A stretch of 64,000 bases of DNA from Rhodocyclales bacterium (GTDB lineage Bacteria; Pseudomonadota; Gammaproteobacteria; Burkholderiales; Rhodocyclaceae): positions 1 to 64,000 of the forward strand of contig JACOUN010000095.1 in assembly GCA_016177805.1 (NCBI GenBank), given 5' to 3'. Positions 53,206 through 63,481 of this stretch are shown here, piece after piece; within the stretch, counting starts at the first letter, position 1; every line of letters begins with the position of its first letter. The position numbers and the translations under genes were made by a program. Under the pieces are notes generated by a model, which saw nothing but the letters and a program-made list of their open reading frames with translations, was not told the origin of the DNA and searched no databases.

Positions 53206-54108
53206 ATGATTTCGATCAAGAAGCTGGTTATCTGCGGGGTTGGCCTGATCGGCGGCTCGTTCGCGTTGGCGCTGCGCAAGGCCGGGGTGGCCAAGCGCAT
53301 CGTCGGAATCGGGCGTTCGCCCGAGTCGCTGGCCAAGGCGGTGCAACTGGGGGTTATCGACGAAGCCGCATCGTCCTGGGAGGATGCGCTGGACGGGGCC
53401 GATTTCGTCCTGCTCGCCGCGCCGGTCGGGCAGATGGACGCCATCATGCAGGCCATGGGGCCGCATCTGGCGCCCGGTACCACCGTGACCGATGCGGGCA
53501 GCACCAAGCGCGACGTGATCGAGGCCATGTACCGCCATCTCGGCGCGGATCTCGCCCACGTGGTTCCGGCGCACCCGATCGCCGGGGCGGAGTTGAGCGG
53601 GGTCGAGGCGGCTTTCGCTACGCTCTACCAAGGGCGCAAGGTGGTGGTGACGCCGCTGCCGGAAAACGAGCCCGCCGCCGTGCTGCGCGTGCGCGAGGCA
53701 TGGGAGGCGTGCGGTGCGCTGATACACGAGATGCCGCCGCACGACCACGATCGCGTGTTCGCCGCAGTCAGCCATCTGCCGCATCTGCTGGCGTTTGGCC
53801 TGGTGCATGATCTGGCAGGGCGCGCCAATGCCGAGCAGTTGTTCGATTTCGCCGCCAGCGGCTTTCGTGATTTCACGCGCATCGCGGGCAGTCACCCGGA
53901 GATGTGGCGCGACATCTGCATGGCCAACCGGCAGGCCCTGCTGGGCGAGCTGGACCAGTATCTGGCGGAACTGGCGTACCTGCGGGCGCTGTTGCTGTCA
54001 GGTGATGGCACGCGGCTCGAACAGCACTTCTCCGATGCGCGCAGGGCGCGCAATGCGTGGGCGGAAAAGCTTTCCAGCCAAACCGATCCTGCTTTTGTAG
54101 CCGAGTAA
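53206..54108 (+). CDS. tyrA: Prephenate/arogenate dehydrogenase
   Basis: The 300-residue enzyme oxidises prephenate (or arogenate) on the way to tyrosine. The NAD motif [18 protein letters not shown] is near the N-terminus, and [14 protein letters not shown] and [12 protein letters not shown] are family motifs. GGAGAG stands nine bases before ATG 53206, a better fit than GTG 53200. Stop and the next start (aroA) are 2 bp apart. Confidence 0.95.
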   Translation: MISIKKLVICGVGLIGGSFALALRKAGVAKRIVGIGRSPESLAKAVQLGVIDEAASSWEDALDGADFVLLAAPVGQMDAIMQAMGPHLAPGTTVTDAGSTKRDVIEAMYRHLGADLAHVVPAHPIAGAELSGVEAAFATLYQGRKVVVTPLPENEPAAVLRVREAWEACGALIHEMPPHDHDRVFAAVSHLPHLLAFGLVHDLAGRANAEQLFDFAASGFRDFTRIAGSHPEMWRDICMANRQALLGELDQYLAELAYLRALLLSGDGTRLEQHFSDARRARNAWAEKLSSQTDPAFVAE

Positions 54109-54110
54109 TC

Positions 54111-56063
54111 ATGGAATACCTTGATCTTCCCCCCATGCTGGGTGCCAGCGGGCAGGTTCGCCTTCCCGGCTCCAAGAGCATTTCCAATCGCGTCCTGCTG
54201 CTGGCGGCGCTGGCCCAGGGGGAGACGCTGGTTCGCGATCTGCTCGCTTCCGATGACGTCGACCGCATGCTGGAGGCGCTGTCGGCCCTTGGCATAGCTT
54301 GGTCGCGCGACGGCGAGCGCGACGACTATCGCGTGGTTGGCGCGGGAGGGGCGTTCCCGGTCAAGTCGGCCGAGTTGTTCCTGGGCAATGCGGGCACGGC
54401 GGTGCGTTCATTGACGGCCGCGCTGGCGTTGTCGGGCGGCGACTACCGGGTGTCGGGCGTGGCGCGCATGCACGAGCGGCCGATTGCGGATCTGGTCGAC
54501 GGCTTGCGCCAGATCGGCGCCGAGGTGCGCTATACGGGCACCGATGGCTGCCCACCGCTGCGCATCCTGCCGGCGCAAATTCGCTCGGGGGGTACGGTCA
54601 AGGTGCGTGGCGACGTGTCCAGCCAGTTCCTGACCGCATTGCTCATGTCGCTGCCGCTGACCGGGGGCGAGGCGACGATCGAGGTTGTCGGCGAGCTGAT
54701 CTCCAAGCCGTACATCGCCATCACGCTGGACCTGATGGCGCGCTTCGGCGTGCAAGTCAGGCGTGAAGGCTGGGAGCGCTTCCATATTCCGGGCGGCGTG
54801 AGTTATCGCAGCCCCGGCACGGTGTTCGTCGAGGGTGACGCATCGTCGGCATCGTACTTTCTCGCCGCCGGTGCGATCGGTGGCGGGCCGGTGCGTGTCC
54901 GTGGCGTCGGGCGCGACAGCATCCAGGGTGACGTCCGGTTTGCCGAGGCGCTCGCTCATCTTGGGGCGCGCATCGAGATGGGCGACAACTGGATCGAGGC
55001 GCGGGCGCCGGAAAGCGGGGTGCTCAGCGCCTTCGATCTGGACCTGAACCACATTCCGGACGCCGCCATGACCCTGGCGGTGGCGGCCTTGTTTGCCGAT
55101 GGACCGTGCACCCTGCGCAATATCGCGAGTTGGCGGGTCAAGGAAACCGACCGGCTGGCGGCAATGGCCACCGAGCTGCGCAAGGTCGGCGCGACAGTTG
55201 AAGAGGGACGGGACTACCTGGTCGTGATGCCACCGGCCACGCTACGCGCCGCCGCGATCGACACTTATGACGATCACCGCATCGCGATGTGTTTCTCGCT
55301 CGTGAGCCTGGGGGGATGTCGCGTGCGCATCAATGATCCGAAGTGCGTGAACAAGACTTTTCCCACCTACTTCGAACGCTATGGCGAGATCGCCCGTGCC
55401 GTTCCGGTGGTTGCGATCGATGGGCCGTCGGCCTCGGGCAAGGGCACCGTTGCTGCCAGGGTTGCCACCGCGCTGGGTTACCACTGCCTGGACAGTGGCG
55501 CGCTGTATCGCGTGGTTGCGGTGGCGGCGCAGCGTGCCGCGGTCGATGGCGCGGATGAGGCGGCGCTGGCCCGGATCGCGGCCGAACTGCCGGTGCGCTT
55601 CGAAGATGCGCGCGTGTGGCTGGACGGGGTGGAAGTGACCGACGCGATCCGCGAGGAGCACATATCGGTCCGCGCCTCGCAGGTGGCGGCATTGCCGGCG
55701 GTCCGGGCAGCGCTGCTTGAACGGCAGCGCGATTTTTGTCGCCCGCCCGGCCTGGTGGCGGAAGGGCGGGATATGGCGTCCGTCGTTTTTCCGGATGCAC
55801 GGTACAAGGTGTATCTCACGGCGAGCGCCGAAGCGCGCGCGCGGCGCCGTTATAAGCAGTTGATCGATAAGGGGTTGGCTGCTAACATGGAGAGTCTGGT
55901 GAAAGACCTGCAGGAACGGGATGCGCGCGATGCGGCCCGGACTGTGGCGCCACTCACGAGAGTTGCGGATGCGGTGCTTCTCGATACCACCGATATGGGG
56001 GTGGAAGAAGCGGTTGCCTTCGTGTTGCATCGGGTGCACGCCGGTACGGATGCGCCTGTTTGA
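54111..56063 (+). CDS. aroA-cmk: Fused EPSP synthase and cytidylate kinase
   Basis: One 650-residue protein joins two enzymes. Residues 1-430 are EPSP synthase ([66 protein letters not shown]). Residues about 432-650 are cytidylate kinase ([21 protein letters not shown]-loop, [32 protein letters not shown]). The first makes EPSP in the shikimate pathway, the second CDP/dCDP. No stop or frameshift separates them, and the linker is only a few residues ([11 protein letters not shown]). It sits where separate aroA and cmk genes normally stand before rpsA. Confidence 0.95.
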   Translation: MEYLDLPPMLGASGQVRLPGSKSISNRVLLLAALAQGETLVRDLLASDDVDRMLEALSALGIAWSRDGERDDYRVVGAGGAFPVKSAELFLGNAGTAVRSLTAALALSGGDYRVSGVARMHERPIADLVDGLRQIGAEVRYTGTDGCPPLRILPAQIRSGGTVKVRGDVSSQFLTALLMSLPLTGGEATIEVVGELISKPYIAITLDLMARFGVQVRREGWERFHIPGGVSYRSPGTVFVEGDASSASYFLAAGAIGGGPVRVRGVGRDSIQGDVRFAEALAHLGARIEMGDNWIEARAPESGVLSAFDLDLNHIPDAAMTLAVAALFADGPCTLRNIASWRVKETDRLAAMATELRKVGATVEEGRDYLVVMPPATLRAAAIDTYDDHRIAMCFSLVSLGGCRVRINDPKCVNKTFPTYFERYGEIARAVPVVAIDGPSASGKGTVAARVATALGYHCLDSGALYRVVAVAAQRAAVDGADEAALARIAAELPVRFEDARVWLDGVEVTDAIREEHISVRASQVAALPAVRAALLERQRDFCRPPGLVAEGRDMASVVFPDARYKVYLTASAEARARRRYKQLIDKGLAANMESLVKDLQERDARDAARTVAPLTRVADAVLLDTTDMGVEEAVAFVLHRVHAGTDAPV

Positions 56064-56119
56064 CGTGGGTCGGCTGCAACAACAGTCGCCGTCCCTATTT
56101 ATTAACCAACTACTGGTTG

Positions 56120-56140
56120 CCGCGGTCTCCGCGGTTTTTT
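56120..56140 (+). terminator. Short hairpin with U-run ahead of rpsA (attenuator candidate)
   Basis: CCGCGG-TCT-CCGCGG is followed directly by six T residues. It lies 57 bp after the aroA-cmk stop and 16 bp before the rpsA ATG. It could cut read-through, or work as an attenuator that tunes S1 synthesis. Confidence 0.65.
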
Positions 56141-56156
56141 GGAAATCCCAATTTTT

Positions 56157-57866
56157 ATGACAACTGCCACCGCTGTTTCCATGTCCATGGAAAGTTTTGC
56201 CGATCTGTTTGAAGAAAGCCTTGCCCGTCAGGAAATGCGTGCCGGTGAAGTGATCACCGCCGAAGTGGTCAGCATCGACCACAATTTCGTGATCGTGAAC
56301 GCAGGCTTGAAATCCGAGAGTTATGTTCCGATCGAGGAATTCCGCAACGACCGCGGCGAACTCGAAGTCGAGATCGGCGACTTTGTCCACGTGGCGATTG
56401 ACGCCCTCGAAGACGGCTACGGTGAAACCCGGCTGTCGCGCGAGAAGGCCAAGCGCATTGCGGCATGGAACGATCTTGAGAAGGCGCTCAACGAAGGGCT
56501 GCTGGTCAAGGGCGTCGTTTCCGGGCGTGTCAAGGGTGGTCTGACTGTCATGACCAACAGCATCCGCGCATTCCTGCCGGGCTCGTTGGTCGACATGCGT
56601 CCGATCAAGGACACCACGCCTTTCGAAGGCAAGGAATTCGAATTCAAGGTCATCAAACTCGACCGCAAGCGTAACAACGTGGTTGTGTCGCGCCGTGCCG
56701 TGCTTGAAGAGACCATGGGCGAAGAGCGTCAGAAACTGCTCGAGAACCTCACCGAAGGCGCGATCGTCAAGGGTGTGGTCAAGAACATCACCGACTACGG
56801 TGCGTTTGTCGATCTGGGCGGCATCGATGGCCTGCTGCACATCACCGACCTGGCCTGGCGCCGCGTGCGTCACCCGTCCGAAGTGCTCAACGTCGGTGAC
56901 GAGATCGAAGCCAAGGTCCTCAAGTTCGATCAGGAGCGTCAGCGCGTGTCGCTGGGCCTCAAGCAACTCGGCGAAGATCCGTGGGTCGGCATTTCCCGCC
57001 GTTACCCGCAGGGTACCCGTTTGTTCGGCAAGGTCACCAACATCACCGACTACGGCTCCTTCGTTGAAGTCGAGCAGGGCATCGAAGGTCTGGTGCACGT
57101 GTCGGAAATGGACTGGACCAACAAGAACATCCATCCGAGCAAGGTTGTTCAGTTGGGCGATGAAGTCGAAGTCATGATTCTCGAGATCGACGAAGAGCGT
57201 CGCCGCATCTCGCTGGGCATGAAGCAGTGCATGTCCAACCCGTGGGACGATTTCGCGATCAACCACAAGAAGGGTGACAAGGTTCGTGGCCAGATCAAGT
57301 CGATTACCGACTTCGGTGTGTTCATCGGTCTGGACGGCGGTATCGACGGTCTGGTGCATCTGTCCGACCTGTCGTGGAGCGAGTCGGGCGAAGAAGCCGT
57401 GCGCCGCTTCAAGAAGGGTGACGAGGTCGAGGCCGTGGTGCTGGCCATCGATGTCGAGCGCGAGCGCATCTCGCTGGGTGTGAAGCAGCTTGAAGGCGAT
57501 CCGTACACCAACTTCATCGCGACGCACGACAAGAACACGCTGGTGAGCGGTACCGTGAAGACCGTTGATGCGCGTGGTGCCGTCATCGCGCTGAGCGAGG
57601 AAGTGGAAGGCTACCTGCGTGCGTCGGAAGCCGCAGCGCATCGCGTGGATGATCTGACCACGGTGCTGAAGGAAGGCGATCAGGTCGAGACGATGATCAT
57701 CAACGTGGATCGCAAGACGCGTTCGATCACGCTGTCGATTCGTGCCAAGGATCAGGCCGAGCAGAGCGATGCAATGAGCAAGATGGCTTCGGACAGTTCG
57801 GCCGCCAGCGGGACCACCAACCTGGGTGCGTTGCTCAAGGCCAAGCTGAACGAGCAGAAGCAGTAA
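56157..57866 (+). CDS. rpsA: 30S ribosomal protein S1
   Basis: S1 brings mRNA to the 30S subunit. The 569-residue protein holds six S1 RNA-binding repeats in order, visible from recurring strings such as [38 protein letters not shown] and [18 protein letters not shown]; the first two repeats are divergent, as usual. The opening [20 protein letters not shown] is typical. Six upstream residues in frame (MEIPIF) were excluded because MTTATAVSM starts the family. Confidence 0.97.
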   Translation: MTTATAVSMSMESFADLFEESLARQEMRAGEVITAEVVSIDHNFVIVNAGLKSESYVPIEEFRNDRGELEVEIGDFVHVAIDALEDGYGETRLSREKAKRIAAWNDLEKALNEGLLVKGVVSGRVKGGLTVMTNSIRAFLPGSLVDMRPIKDTTPFEGKEFEFKVIKLDRKRNNVVVSRRAVLEETMGEERQKLLENLTEGAIVKGVVKNITDYGAFVDLGGIDGLLHITDLAWRRVRHPSEVLNVGDEIEAKVLKFDQERQRVSLGLKQLGEDPWVGISRRYPQGTRLFGKVTNITDYGSFVEVEQGIEGLVHVSEMDWTNKNIHPSKVVQLGDEVEVMILEIDEERRRISLGMKQCMSNPWDDFAINHKKGDKVRGQIKSITDFGVFIGLDGGIDGLVHLSDLSWSESGEEAVRRFKKGDEVEAVVLAIDVERERISLGVKQLEGDPYTNFIATHDKNTLVSGTVKTVDARGAVIALSEEVEGYLRASEAAAHRVDDLTTVLKEGDQVETMIINVDRKTRSITLSIRAKDQAEQSDAMSKMASDSSAASGTTNLGALLKAKLNEQKQ

Positions 57867-57878
57867 GCCAAGTTCGTC

Positions 57879-58163
57879 ATGACCAAATCGGAGTTGATTG
57901 CGAAGCTGGCGGGTCGTTTCCCCCAGTTGGTAGCGAAGGATGCCGATTTCGCGGTCAAGATGGTTCTCGATGCGATGTCCGATGCGCTGGAACAGGGCGA
58001 TCGCATCGAGATCCGCGGGTTTGGCAGTTTCAGTCTGAACTACAGGCCGCCGCGCACCGGGCGCAATCCCAAAACCGGTGAACAAGTGCAGGTGCCTGAA
58101 AAATATGTACCTCATTTCAAGGCCGGAAAGGAATTGCGCGAGCGTGTTGATATCATAGGGTGA
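57879..58163 (+). CDS. ihfB: Integration host factor subunit beta
   Basis: IhfB pairs with IhfA to bend DNA. The 94 residues show the IHF/HU fold with [20 protein letters not shown], the DNA-contact arm, and [11 protein letters not shown]. It follows rpsA by 12 bp, as in E. coli, and a terminator lies 33 bp downstream. Confidence 0.96.
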   Translation: MTKSELIAKLAGRFPQLVAKDADFAVKMVLDAMSDALEQGDRIEIRGFGSFSLNYRPPRTGRNPKTGEQVQVPEKYVPHFKAGKELRERVDIIG

Positions 58164-58196
58164 GCGCGCGTAGCCCCCACGGAAACTGATTCAGGA

Positions 58197-58223
58197 AAGG
58201 CGGCGCATGCCGCCTTCTTTTTT
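58197..58223 (+). terminator. Intrinsic terminator after ihfB
   Basis: AAGGCGGC-GCAT-GCCGCCTT is followed by CTTTTTT. It closes the rpsA-ihfB transcript. Confidence 0.9.
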
Positions 58224-58356
58224 GCGTGTTGCGCTTCAGGTAGCGGACGCCATGCCGGATGGTGTGCCCGGTTTTTCTGATTTGCGTCGCACGCAGGCGT
58301 GTGTGCAAAAGCGGCATTCACGTGGCGTTGACCATTTGCTCGGAGTAGCCCTGCCC

Positions 58357-58659
58357 ATGCGTATCGTGATGTGGATTCTCAGACTTGCGTTGTTCTTCGT
58401 CCTGTTCGGGTTTGCGGTCAAGAATGATCAGATCGTGAGCCTGCATTTCTTCTTCGGCAATGAGTGGAAGATGTCGCTGGTGTTCGTGATACTTGCTGCC
58501 TTTGCGGCGGGGTCGGTTCTGGGGGTCACGGCGACGTTCGCATCGTTGCTGCGCAATCGCCGTGAAATTGGACGTTTGCGCCGGGATGTCGCGAGGGCGG
58601 AAAGGGAGTCGCGTGCTGCCGTACGGACCGCCGACGTGGTTGTGAGCAAGGCTGACTGA
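58357..58659 (+). CDS. lapA: LapA-family inner-membrane protein
   Basis: The 100-residue protein has two membrane helices (about 3-20 and 40-62) and a basic cytoplasmic tail, the LapA (DUF1049) plan with AVKNDQIVSLHFFFGNEW. LapA works with LapB in controlling lipopolysaccharide synthesis through FtsH and LpxC. The start MRIVMWILRLALFF was chosen over a longer frame. lapB follows 5 bp downstream. Confidence 0.9.
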   Translation: MRIVMWILRLALFFVLFGFAVKNDQIVSLHFFFGNEWKMSLVFVILAAFAAGSVLGVTATFASLLRNRREIGRLRRDVARAERESRAAVRTADVVVSKAD

Positions 58660-58664
58660 ACACG

Positions 58665-59840
58665 ATGGAGATCGAATTCTGGTGGCTGTTGGCACTGCCG
58701 CTGTTTTTTGCGCTGGGGTGGCTGGCCGCCCGGATCGACATACGTCAGGTCGTACGTGAGTCGCGATCGTTGCCGCGTTCCTATCTGAGCGGTCTCAATT
58801 TTCTGCTCAATGAGCAGCAGGACCGGGCCATTGACGCGTTCATCGAAGCGGTCAAGATCGACCCGCAAACGATAGAGTTGCACTTTGCCCTGGGCAGCCT
58901 GTTTCGCCGTCGTGGCGAGACCGACCGGGCCATCCGCATGCACCAGAATCTGGTTGACCGCGAGGACATCAGCGCGGACCAGCGCCTTGAGGCGTGTGCC
59001 GCTCTGGGCCAGGATTTTCTCAAAGCAGGTTTGCTCGACCGGGCCGAAGCGGTATTCCTGAAATTGCGCGGAACGCGCTACGACGAAACGGCGATCCGCT
59101 ACCTGCTCGAGATCTACCAGCAGGAAAAGGAGTGGGGCAAGGCGGTCGATATCGCCCTATCCCTGCCCGATCACGAAAGCCTGCATTGGCGCACCGAAGT
59201 GGCGAACTTCCATTGCGAGTTGGCGACCGCGGCGCTGGCGAACTCGCGTTACGACGAGGCGCGCGCTCACATCGACGCGGCGATGGCGGTCAGCCGGCAG
59301 TGCGTGCGCGCCAGCATCGTGCTGGGCGACTTGCTGGTCGCGCAAGGTTGCGATGAACAGGCCATCGAAGCGTGGAAACGCGTCGAGAACCAGAATCCCG
59401 TCTATCTGTCGCTGGTAGCAGAGCGCATCATGGAGGCGAGTGGTCGTCTGGGCAGGGCGGAGCAGGGGCAGACCCTGTTGCGCTCGTGGTTGGGGCGACA
59501 TGCGTCGCTGGATCTGCTGGACGAGGTCTTTCGCTGGGAACTGGAGCGCAAGGGCGCGCGCGCCGCATATGATCTGGTGCGGGAAGAGTTGCGGCGCAAT
59601 CCGACCCTGCAGGGACTGGATAAATTGCTGGAGGCGGCGTTGCATAACGTGCCGGCGGAGCAGCGCGGCGATGTCGAACTGGCCAAGCAGTTGATCCACA
59701 GCCATACCCGCCGGGTGGCGCGCTATCGCTGTGAATCATGTGGTTTCAAGGCGCGCCAGTTCCAGTGGCGCTGCCCGGCATGTGGCGGCTGGGAGACCTA
59801 TCCGCCGCGCCGCACCGAGGAGTTCGATCTGGTCCCCTGA
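58665..59840 (+). CDS. lapB: Lipopolysaccharide assembly protein LapB
   Basis: LapB couples lipopolysaccharide synthesis to LpxC breakdown. The 391 residues start with a membrane anchor (LLALPLFFALGWLAARID), continue as TPR repeats (ALGSLFRRRGETDRAIRMHQ) to about residue 350, and end with a rubredoxin-like metal site CESCG-x(n)-CPACGGWETYPP. These parts are all family features. It is paired with lapA. Confidence 0.95.
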   Translation: MEIEFWWLLALPLFFALGWLAARIDIRQVVRESRSLPRSYLSGLNFLLNEQQDRAIDAFIEAVKIDPQTIELHFALGSLFRRRGETDRAIRMHQNLVDREDISADQRLEACAALGQDFLKAGLLDRAEAVFLKLRGTRYDETAIRYLLEIYQQEKEWGKAVDIALSLPDHESLHWRTEVANFHCELATAALANSRYDEARAHIDAAMAVSRQCVRASIVLGDLLVAQGCDEQAIEAWKRVENQNPVYLSLVAERIMEASGRLGRAEQGQTLLRSWLGRHASLDLLDEVFRWELERKGARAAYDLVREELRRNPTLQGLDKLLEAALHNVPAEQRGDVELAKQLIHSHTRRVARYRCESCGFKARQFQWRCPACGGWETYPPRRTEEFDLVP

Positions 59841-59894
59841 TGGCGGCGCAAGCGCACGGATGCAGCTTCACAATACGACACCATACGGATCATC

Positions 59895-60785
59895 ATGGAA
59901 TACAAGACACTCGAGGACTACGTCGGACATACCCCCCTGGTGCGCCTCAAGCGCATCAACGCTGGTCGGGGCAATGTCATTCTGGCCAAGCTGGAGGGTA
60001 ACAACCCGGCGGGTTCGGTCAAGGACAGACCCGCGCTGTCGATGATCATGCGGGCCGAGGCGCAGGGACTCATCAGTCCCGGCGATACGCTGGTCGAGGC
60101 CACCAGCGGCAACACCGGGATCGCGCTGGCCATGGCGGCGGCGATGCGCGGCTATCACATGGTGCTGGTGATGCCGGAGAACCAGAGCGTCGAGCGCCGC
60201 CAGACCATGCGTGCTTTCGGCGCCGAGCTGGTGCTGACCGCGCGTGAAGGCGGTATGGAAATGGCGCGCGACGTCGCGGAGCGCATGCGCGACGAGGGCA
60301 AGGGCGTCATCCTCGACCAGTTCGCCAACCCGGACAATCCCTTGTCGCACTACGAGGGGACGGGGCCGGAGTTGTGGGAGCAGACGGGCGGGGGCATCAC
60401 GCATTTCGTCAGCAGCATGGGCACGACCGGGACCATCATGGGGTGCTCGCGCTACCTGAAGGAGATGAACCCGGCCATCTGCATCGTCGGTTGTCAGCCG
60501 GAGGAAGGGTCGCAGATACCCGGCATACGCAAATGGCCGCAGGCCTACATGCCGCGCATCTACGACAGCTCGCGGATCGACCGGATCGAATCGGTGAGCC
60601 AGGCCGACGCGGAGGACATGACGCAGCGACTCGCGCGCGAGGAAGGCATCTTCGCGGGCATCTCGTCCGGGGGGGCGATGCACGTGGCGCTGCGACTCGC
60701 GGCCGGACTCGAGAACGCGGTCATCGTGTCCATCGTCTGCGACCGGGGTGATCGTTATCTTTCCACTGGCGTATTCCCGGGCTGA
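59895..60785 (+). CDS. cysM: Cysteine synthase B
   Basis: CysM makes cysteine (or S-sulfocysteine) from O-acetylserine. The 296 residues show the PLP lysine in NPAGSVKDRPAL, the SGNTGIALAMAAAMRG loop, GTTGTIMGCSRYL and GISSGGAMHVA. VEATSGNTG and MPENQS match CysM rather than CysK. Its last 38 bases overlap the start of the ydbH-like gene. Confidence 0.95.
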   Translation: MEYKTLEDYVGHTPLVRLKRINAGRGNVILAKLEGNNPAGSVKDRPALSMIMRAEAQGLISPGDTLVEATSGNTGIALAMAAAMRGYHMVLVMPENQSVERRQTMRAFGAELVLTAREGGMEMARDVAERMRDEGKGVILDQFANPDNPLSHYEGTGPELWEQTGGGITHFVSSMGTTGTIMGCSRYLKEMNPAICIVGCQPEEGSQIPGIRKWPQAYMPRIYDSSRIDRIESVSQADAEDMTQRLAREEGIFAGISSGGAMHVALRLAAGLENAVIVSIVCDRGDRYLSTGVFPG

Positions 60786-62808
60786 GTCCGGAAGCAGGCG
60801 CCGCCGCCGGGTTGGGGCGGCGCTGGTTGGTGTGTCCGCAGCGGTGCTCGCGCTGGGCGCCACGGCGGGTACACAGTTGCAGTTGGATCTAGGACGACTG
60901 GATCATCCGGCCTTCAGCCTGGAGAACCTGAGGGTCGAACTCGGTGAAGAGGGGCGAGCCTCGCTGGTCACGGCGGGGCGCCTCAGCGCTGACGGGCGGG
61001 TGTTCGACAACGTCAGGCTGGAATGCGCGCGCTTGCATCTTGCGGCGGGTGAGCTGGACTGCCGCGATGGCCGGCTTACCGTGCCAGGATGGGGAGCGCC
61101 GGCGAACATCGAGCTGCGCCTGAACCCGGCGCGTGGCAGTGCCAGCATCAAACTGCGCGGCGCGGAATTGGGGGCGGTGAGCGTGGATCTCACCTCGCCG
61201 GCGCGTGCCACTGTCAGTTTCACCGATCTGTCGCTTGCCGCGGCCAGCGCCATGCTTGCGCCGGCCGCGGGTGACTGGGGGGTAAGCGGGCGATTCAACG
61301 GACGGCTGGTCTACCGGTCCGACGGCGCCCGATCGGACCTGAGCTTGACCGGCAAGCTGCAGGACGGCGCGTTCGCCAGTGCCGACGGCCTCAATGCCGC
61401 CGAACACGTAGACCTCGACATTGATGTGGTGGCGCATGCCGGCGCGCGCGGGCAGGGCTGGAAGTGGCGCGCTGAAAGTGCGTGGACGCACGGCGAAGCC
61501 TACCTGCATCCGCTGTACCTGACTTCGGGGGCGCGGTTGAGCGCATCCGGACTTCTGACCGCGTCGCGTCTGGACCTGGATCATGCATCGCTGAGTCTTG
61601 CAGGGGTGCGGGCAATCGAAGCCAGCGGTTCGCTCGATCTGGTGCGTCGCCACGTGTTGCGCGGCGGGCTGGCGGTGGCGGAGGCCGAGCTGGAGCAGAT
61701 CGGGCCGCGCTACATCCTGCCGCTACTGGCGCCAGAGCGCGCCGCCAGCACATCCTTTTCCGGCAAGCTCAGCGCCGGAATCATGATCGATGGCGGGCAG
61801 ATCAGCGGGTTGGATCTGGCATTTGACCGTGCCGGATTCAGTCAGACCACGAGCGATCTGGATTTCGGTCCGGTCGATGGGACGGTGGCATGGCGCAGCG
61901 ATGCGGTGACCACCGCCGCGTTGGCGATTGGCGCGGGGCGCTGGCAGAAGCTGACGCTTGGCGCGTTCGCGGTCAACGCACGGCTGTCCGGTCATTCGGT
62001 CGATGTCGACCGGATAGCGATTCCGGTGCTGGACGGAAAACTGGTGTTGACCGATCTGGCGCTGCGCCGTGACCGCGAGGGCTGGTCCGGCAGCGGCGCT
62101 GCGGTCATCGAGCCGATTTCGATGCGTTTGCTCACCACAGCGGTGGGCCTGCCCCCCATGTCGGGGGTGCTCGCGGCGTCGATGCCAGGGATGCGGGTTC
62201 GTCCGGGTGAAGTGGCGCTGGACGGCGCGCTGGTGATATCGGTGTTCGATGGCTACCTGCAGGCAACCCATCTGAAGGTGATCGAGCCGCTGGGCGTTGC
62301 CGCGCGCCTGTACGCTGATGTCGAGGCACGCAGAATAGACCTGGCCCAGCTTACCGAGACCTTCTCGTTCGGCAGCGTGAGCGGCTTTGTCGATGCCGAC
62401 GTGCTGGGCCTTGAACTCGTTCGCTGGCGTCCGGTGCGTTTCGATGCCCGCGTGCTCAGCAGTCCTGGCGCGTACCGGCGCCGTATCAGTCAGCGCGCGG
62501 TGCAGAACATCGGGGCGTTGGGTGGACCGGGCGCGGCGTTGGCCTTGCAGCGGGGTTTCCTGCAGTTTTTTGAAAGTTTCGGTTACCGCGAGATTGGACT
62601 GTCGTGCAAGCTCGCGCGCGGCGTGTGCCGTATGGGTGGATTGCAGGGCGACAATGAGACCGATACGGGGCGCGGGTTCCCGATCATACAAGGGGGTGGC
62701 ATCCCGGCCCTGAACGTCATCGGCTACAATCGGCGCGTGGACTGGGAAGAGTTGCTGGCGCGCCTGCAGCGCGTGATCGAATCGAACGCGGCACCCGTGA
62801 TCCAGTGA
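60748..62808 (+). CDS. ydbH: YdbH-like AsmA-family envelope protein
   Basis: The 686-residue protein has an N-terminal membrane anchor (VGAALVGVSAAVLALGATAG) and a long beta-rich periplasmic body. YdbH, like TamB and YhdP, is thought to be a bridge that carries phospholipid to the outer membrane. The C-terminal pattern IGLSCKLARGVCRMGGLQ and GYNRRVDWEELLARLQ matches YdbH. The GTG start overlaps cysM; a start further in cannot be ruled out. Assignment is supported by the ynbE-ydbL pair behind it. Confidence 0.88.
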   Translation: MIVIFPLAYSRAESGSRRRRRVGAALVGVSAAVLALGATAGTQLQLDLGRLDHPAFSLENLRVELGEEGRASLVTAGRLSADGRVFDNVRLECARLHLAAGELDCRDGRLTVPGWGAPANIELRLNPARGSASIKLRGAELGAVSVDLTSPARATVSFTDLSLAAASAMLAPAAGDWGVSGRFNGRLVYRSDGARSDLSLTGKLQDGAFASADGLNAAEHVDLDIDVVAHAGARGQGWKWRAESAWTHGEAYLHPLYLTSGARLSASGLLTASRLDLDHASLSLAGVRAIEASGSLDLVRRHVLRGGLAVAEAELEQIGPRYILPLLAPERAASTSFSGKLSAGIMIDGGQISGLDLAFDRAGFSQTTSDLDFGPVDGTVAWRSDAVTTAALAIGAGRWQKLTLGAFAVNARLSGHSVDVDRIAIPVLDGKLVLTDLALRRDREGWSGSGAAVIEPISMRLLTTAVGLPPMSGVLAASMPGMRVRPGEVALDGALVISVFDGYLQATHLKVIEPLGVAARLYADVEARRIDLAQLTETFSFGSVSGFVDADVLGLELVRWRPVRFDARVLSSPGAYRRRISQRAVQNIGALGGPGAALALQRGFLQFFESFGYREIGLSCKLARGVCRMGGLQGDNETDTGRGFPIIQGGGIPALNVIGYNRRVDWEELLARLQRVIESNAAPVIQ

Positions 62809-62864
62809 TGCGATGCCGTTTGTGCGCGATGTGCGCAATGCGCCAGGCAAGACAAGGAGATGGT

Positions 62865-63062
62865 ATGAGCATGAGCACGAAGTCCGCCGTGATCGCGGTG
62901 CTGGTGGGGGCGACATGGCTCACCGGTTGCGTGACGATCAACATCTATTTCCCGGCGGCGGCAGCGGAGAAGGCGGCCGATCGCATCATCGACGAGGTCT
63001 GGCAACTGCGGGACGACGCCTCGCCGATCAATGGCGCACAGAAAGAGGGAGAGGCGAAATGA
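62865..63062 (+). CDS. ynbE: YnbE-family outer-membrane lipoprotein
   Basis: The 65-residue lipoprotein has a signal sequence with the lipobox WLTGC and then VTINIYFPAAAAEKAADRIIDE, which is the YnbE pattern. It is reported to bind YdbH at the outer membrane to complete the bridge. AAGGAG stands before the ATG. The stop overlaps the ydbL start (ATGA). Confidence 0.9.
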   Translation: MSMSTKSAVIAVLVGATWLTGCVTINIYFPAAAAEKAADRIIDEVWQLRDDASPINGAQKEGEAK

Positions 63063-63481
63063 CCATCCTGAACACGTTGCGTGTCGCAGTGGGGGTGCTG
63101 TGCCTGAGTCTGGCGGGCCTGGCCTTTGCTCAGGGGAACCTCGAAATCAATACCCCGGCTATCTCGGCGCTGCAGCAGGCCATGCAGCAACGCCATGCTC
63201 AGCTCGCGCCGATGTACGGTTCCGGCGCGGTCGGGCTGGCCCGGGATGGCACGGTGGCGGTGCGCGACGCGTCCAGCGTTCCGCTGGCGCAGCGCGGACA
63301 GCTCAATGCCCTGATTGCGGCTGAGAACGCGGACCGCGCCGCGCTGTACCGCGAAATCGCTCGCGCCAACGGGCATCCCGAGTGGGAGGCGGAAGTGCGC
63401 ACTACCTTTGCCAAGCGCTGGGTGGAGCGCGCCCAGTCGGGCTGGTGGGTGCAGGGCGCAGGCGGGTGGACGCGCAAGTGA
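63059..63481 (+). CDS. ydbL: YdbL-family periplasmic protein (DUF1318)
   Basis: The 140-residue protein has a signal peptide (LCLSLAGLAFAQ, cleavage near residue 24) and a mature part with INTPAISALQQAMQQRH, GLARDG and the closing WWVQGAGGWTRK, the DUF1318 pattern. YdbL is proposed to control YnbE assembly with YdbH. It overlaps the stop of ynbE and ends where the exonuclease gene starts (TGATG). Confidence 0.92.
   Translation: MTILNTLRVAVGVLCLSLAGLAFAQGNLEINTPAISALQQAMQQRHAQLAPMYGSGAVGLARDGTVAVRDASSVPLAQRGQLNALIAAENADRAALYREIARANGHPEWEAEVRTTFAKRWVERAQSGWWVQGAGGWTRK

Noticed and set aside
56078-56156. Extra residues MEIPIF as the start of ribosomal protein S1
   Set aside because: The family start is MTTATAVSM at 56157, and the extra codons run through the terminator-like region.
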